From contig JAGQNA010000006.1 in NCBI GenBank assembly GCA_020428315.1, forward strand, positions 1 to 50,119: DNA of 50,119 nt, in the 5' to 3' direction. A program made the translations under genes and the position numbers. The notes under the pieces are model-generated. The model was not told where the DNA came from. It was given only the letters and a program-made list of their open reading frames with translations, and did not search any database. Position 1 is the stretch's first letter; the number at the start of each line of letters is the position of its first letter. Shown here one piece after another: positions 50,102 through 50,119 of the stretch. Source of the stretch: Candidatus Saccharimonadota bacterium (GTDB lineage: Bacteria > Patescibacteriota > Saccharimonadia > Saccharimonadales > Saccharimonadaceae).

Positions 50102-50119
50102 TAATATCCACCCCCTTAT

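Noticed and set aside
1-50119. CRISPR arrays, insertion sequences, transposases, integrases, rRNA genes
   Set aside because: None were seen: no regularly spaced repeats, no transposase or integrase motifs, no rRNA sequence.

Overview
The window looks like a piece of a Candidatus Saccharibacteria (TM7, Patescibacteria/CPR) chromosome. This rests on family-level recognition, not a database search. Supporting signs are the compact layout of informational genes, the absence of rpmD (L30) between rpsE and rplO, small single-domain proteins of unknown function between conserved genes, and TGA used as an ordinary stop (for example at the ends of the 1569, trpS and 43174 genes), which argues against the UGA-recoded CPR lineages.

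Layout. 1-3.6 kb: a DEAD-box helicase cut by the window edge, a TrpR/YerC-type regulator with a palindrome over its own promoter, and a two-gene operon (GNAT acetyltransferase fused to a DapF-like racemase, then a VanX-like D,D-dipeptidase). 3.7-10 kb: tRNA-Leu, an FAD oxidoreductase, a SpoU methyltransferase, an unknown gene, hisS, tig, and clpP under a CIRCE element. 10-24 kb: rpoB-rpoC, rpsL-rpsG-fusA, an NDH-2-like flavoprotein, tuf and rpsJ. 24.7-41.5 kb: the S10, spc and alpha ribosomal clusters from rplC to rpsI. They are interrupted by an antisense gene with mTERF-like repeats (31.4-32.4 kb) and by a sortase plus GNAT pair after secY. 41.6-45.5 kb: a membrane protein, trpS, an RluA-type pseudouridine synthase, a holB-like clamp-loader subunit and a TPR protein. 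45.5-47.7 kb: tRNA-Thr(UGU), tRNA-Tyr, a 34-codon leaderless ORF, a GC-rich SPFH/Band-7 gene between strongly structured non-coding DNA, and an odd tRNA-Thr(GGU). 47.7-50.1 kb: rpmG, a small membrane protein and a convergent GH15 glucoamylase.

The window is mostly transcription and translation machinery, arranged as chains of 1-4 nt overlaps (TAATG, ATGA) with good Shine-Dalgarno sites inside operons. First genes of many transcription units instead place a sigma70-type promoter so close to the ATG that the mRNA would be leaderless or nearly so.

The strongest points for follow-up are: (1) an mTERF-like repeat protein in a bacterium, antisense between rpsH and rplF; (2) an EF-G whose guanine-recognition motifs G4 (NKIN instead of NKxD) and G5 are both altered; (3) loss of zinc ligands in RpoC (both sites), S4, S14 and L36; (4) a CIRCE operator on clpP and a palindromic operator on the YerC-type gene; (5) a GC-rich SPFH gene that looks transferred; (6) the GNAT-racemase fusion with an internal ribosome-binding site.
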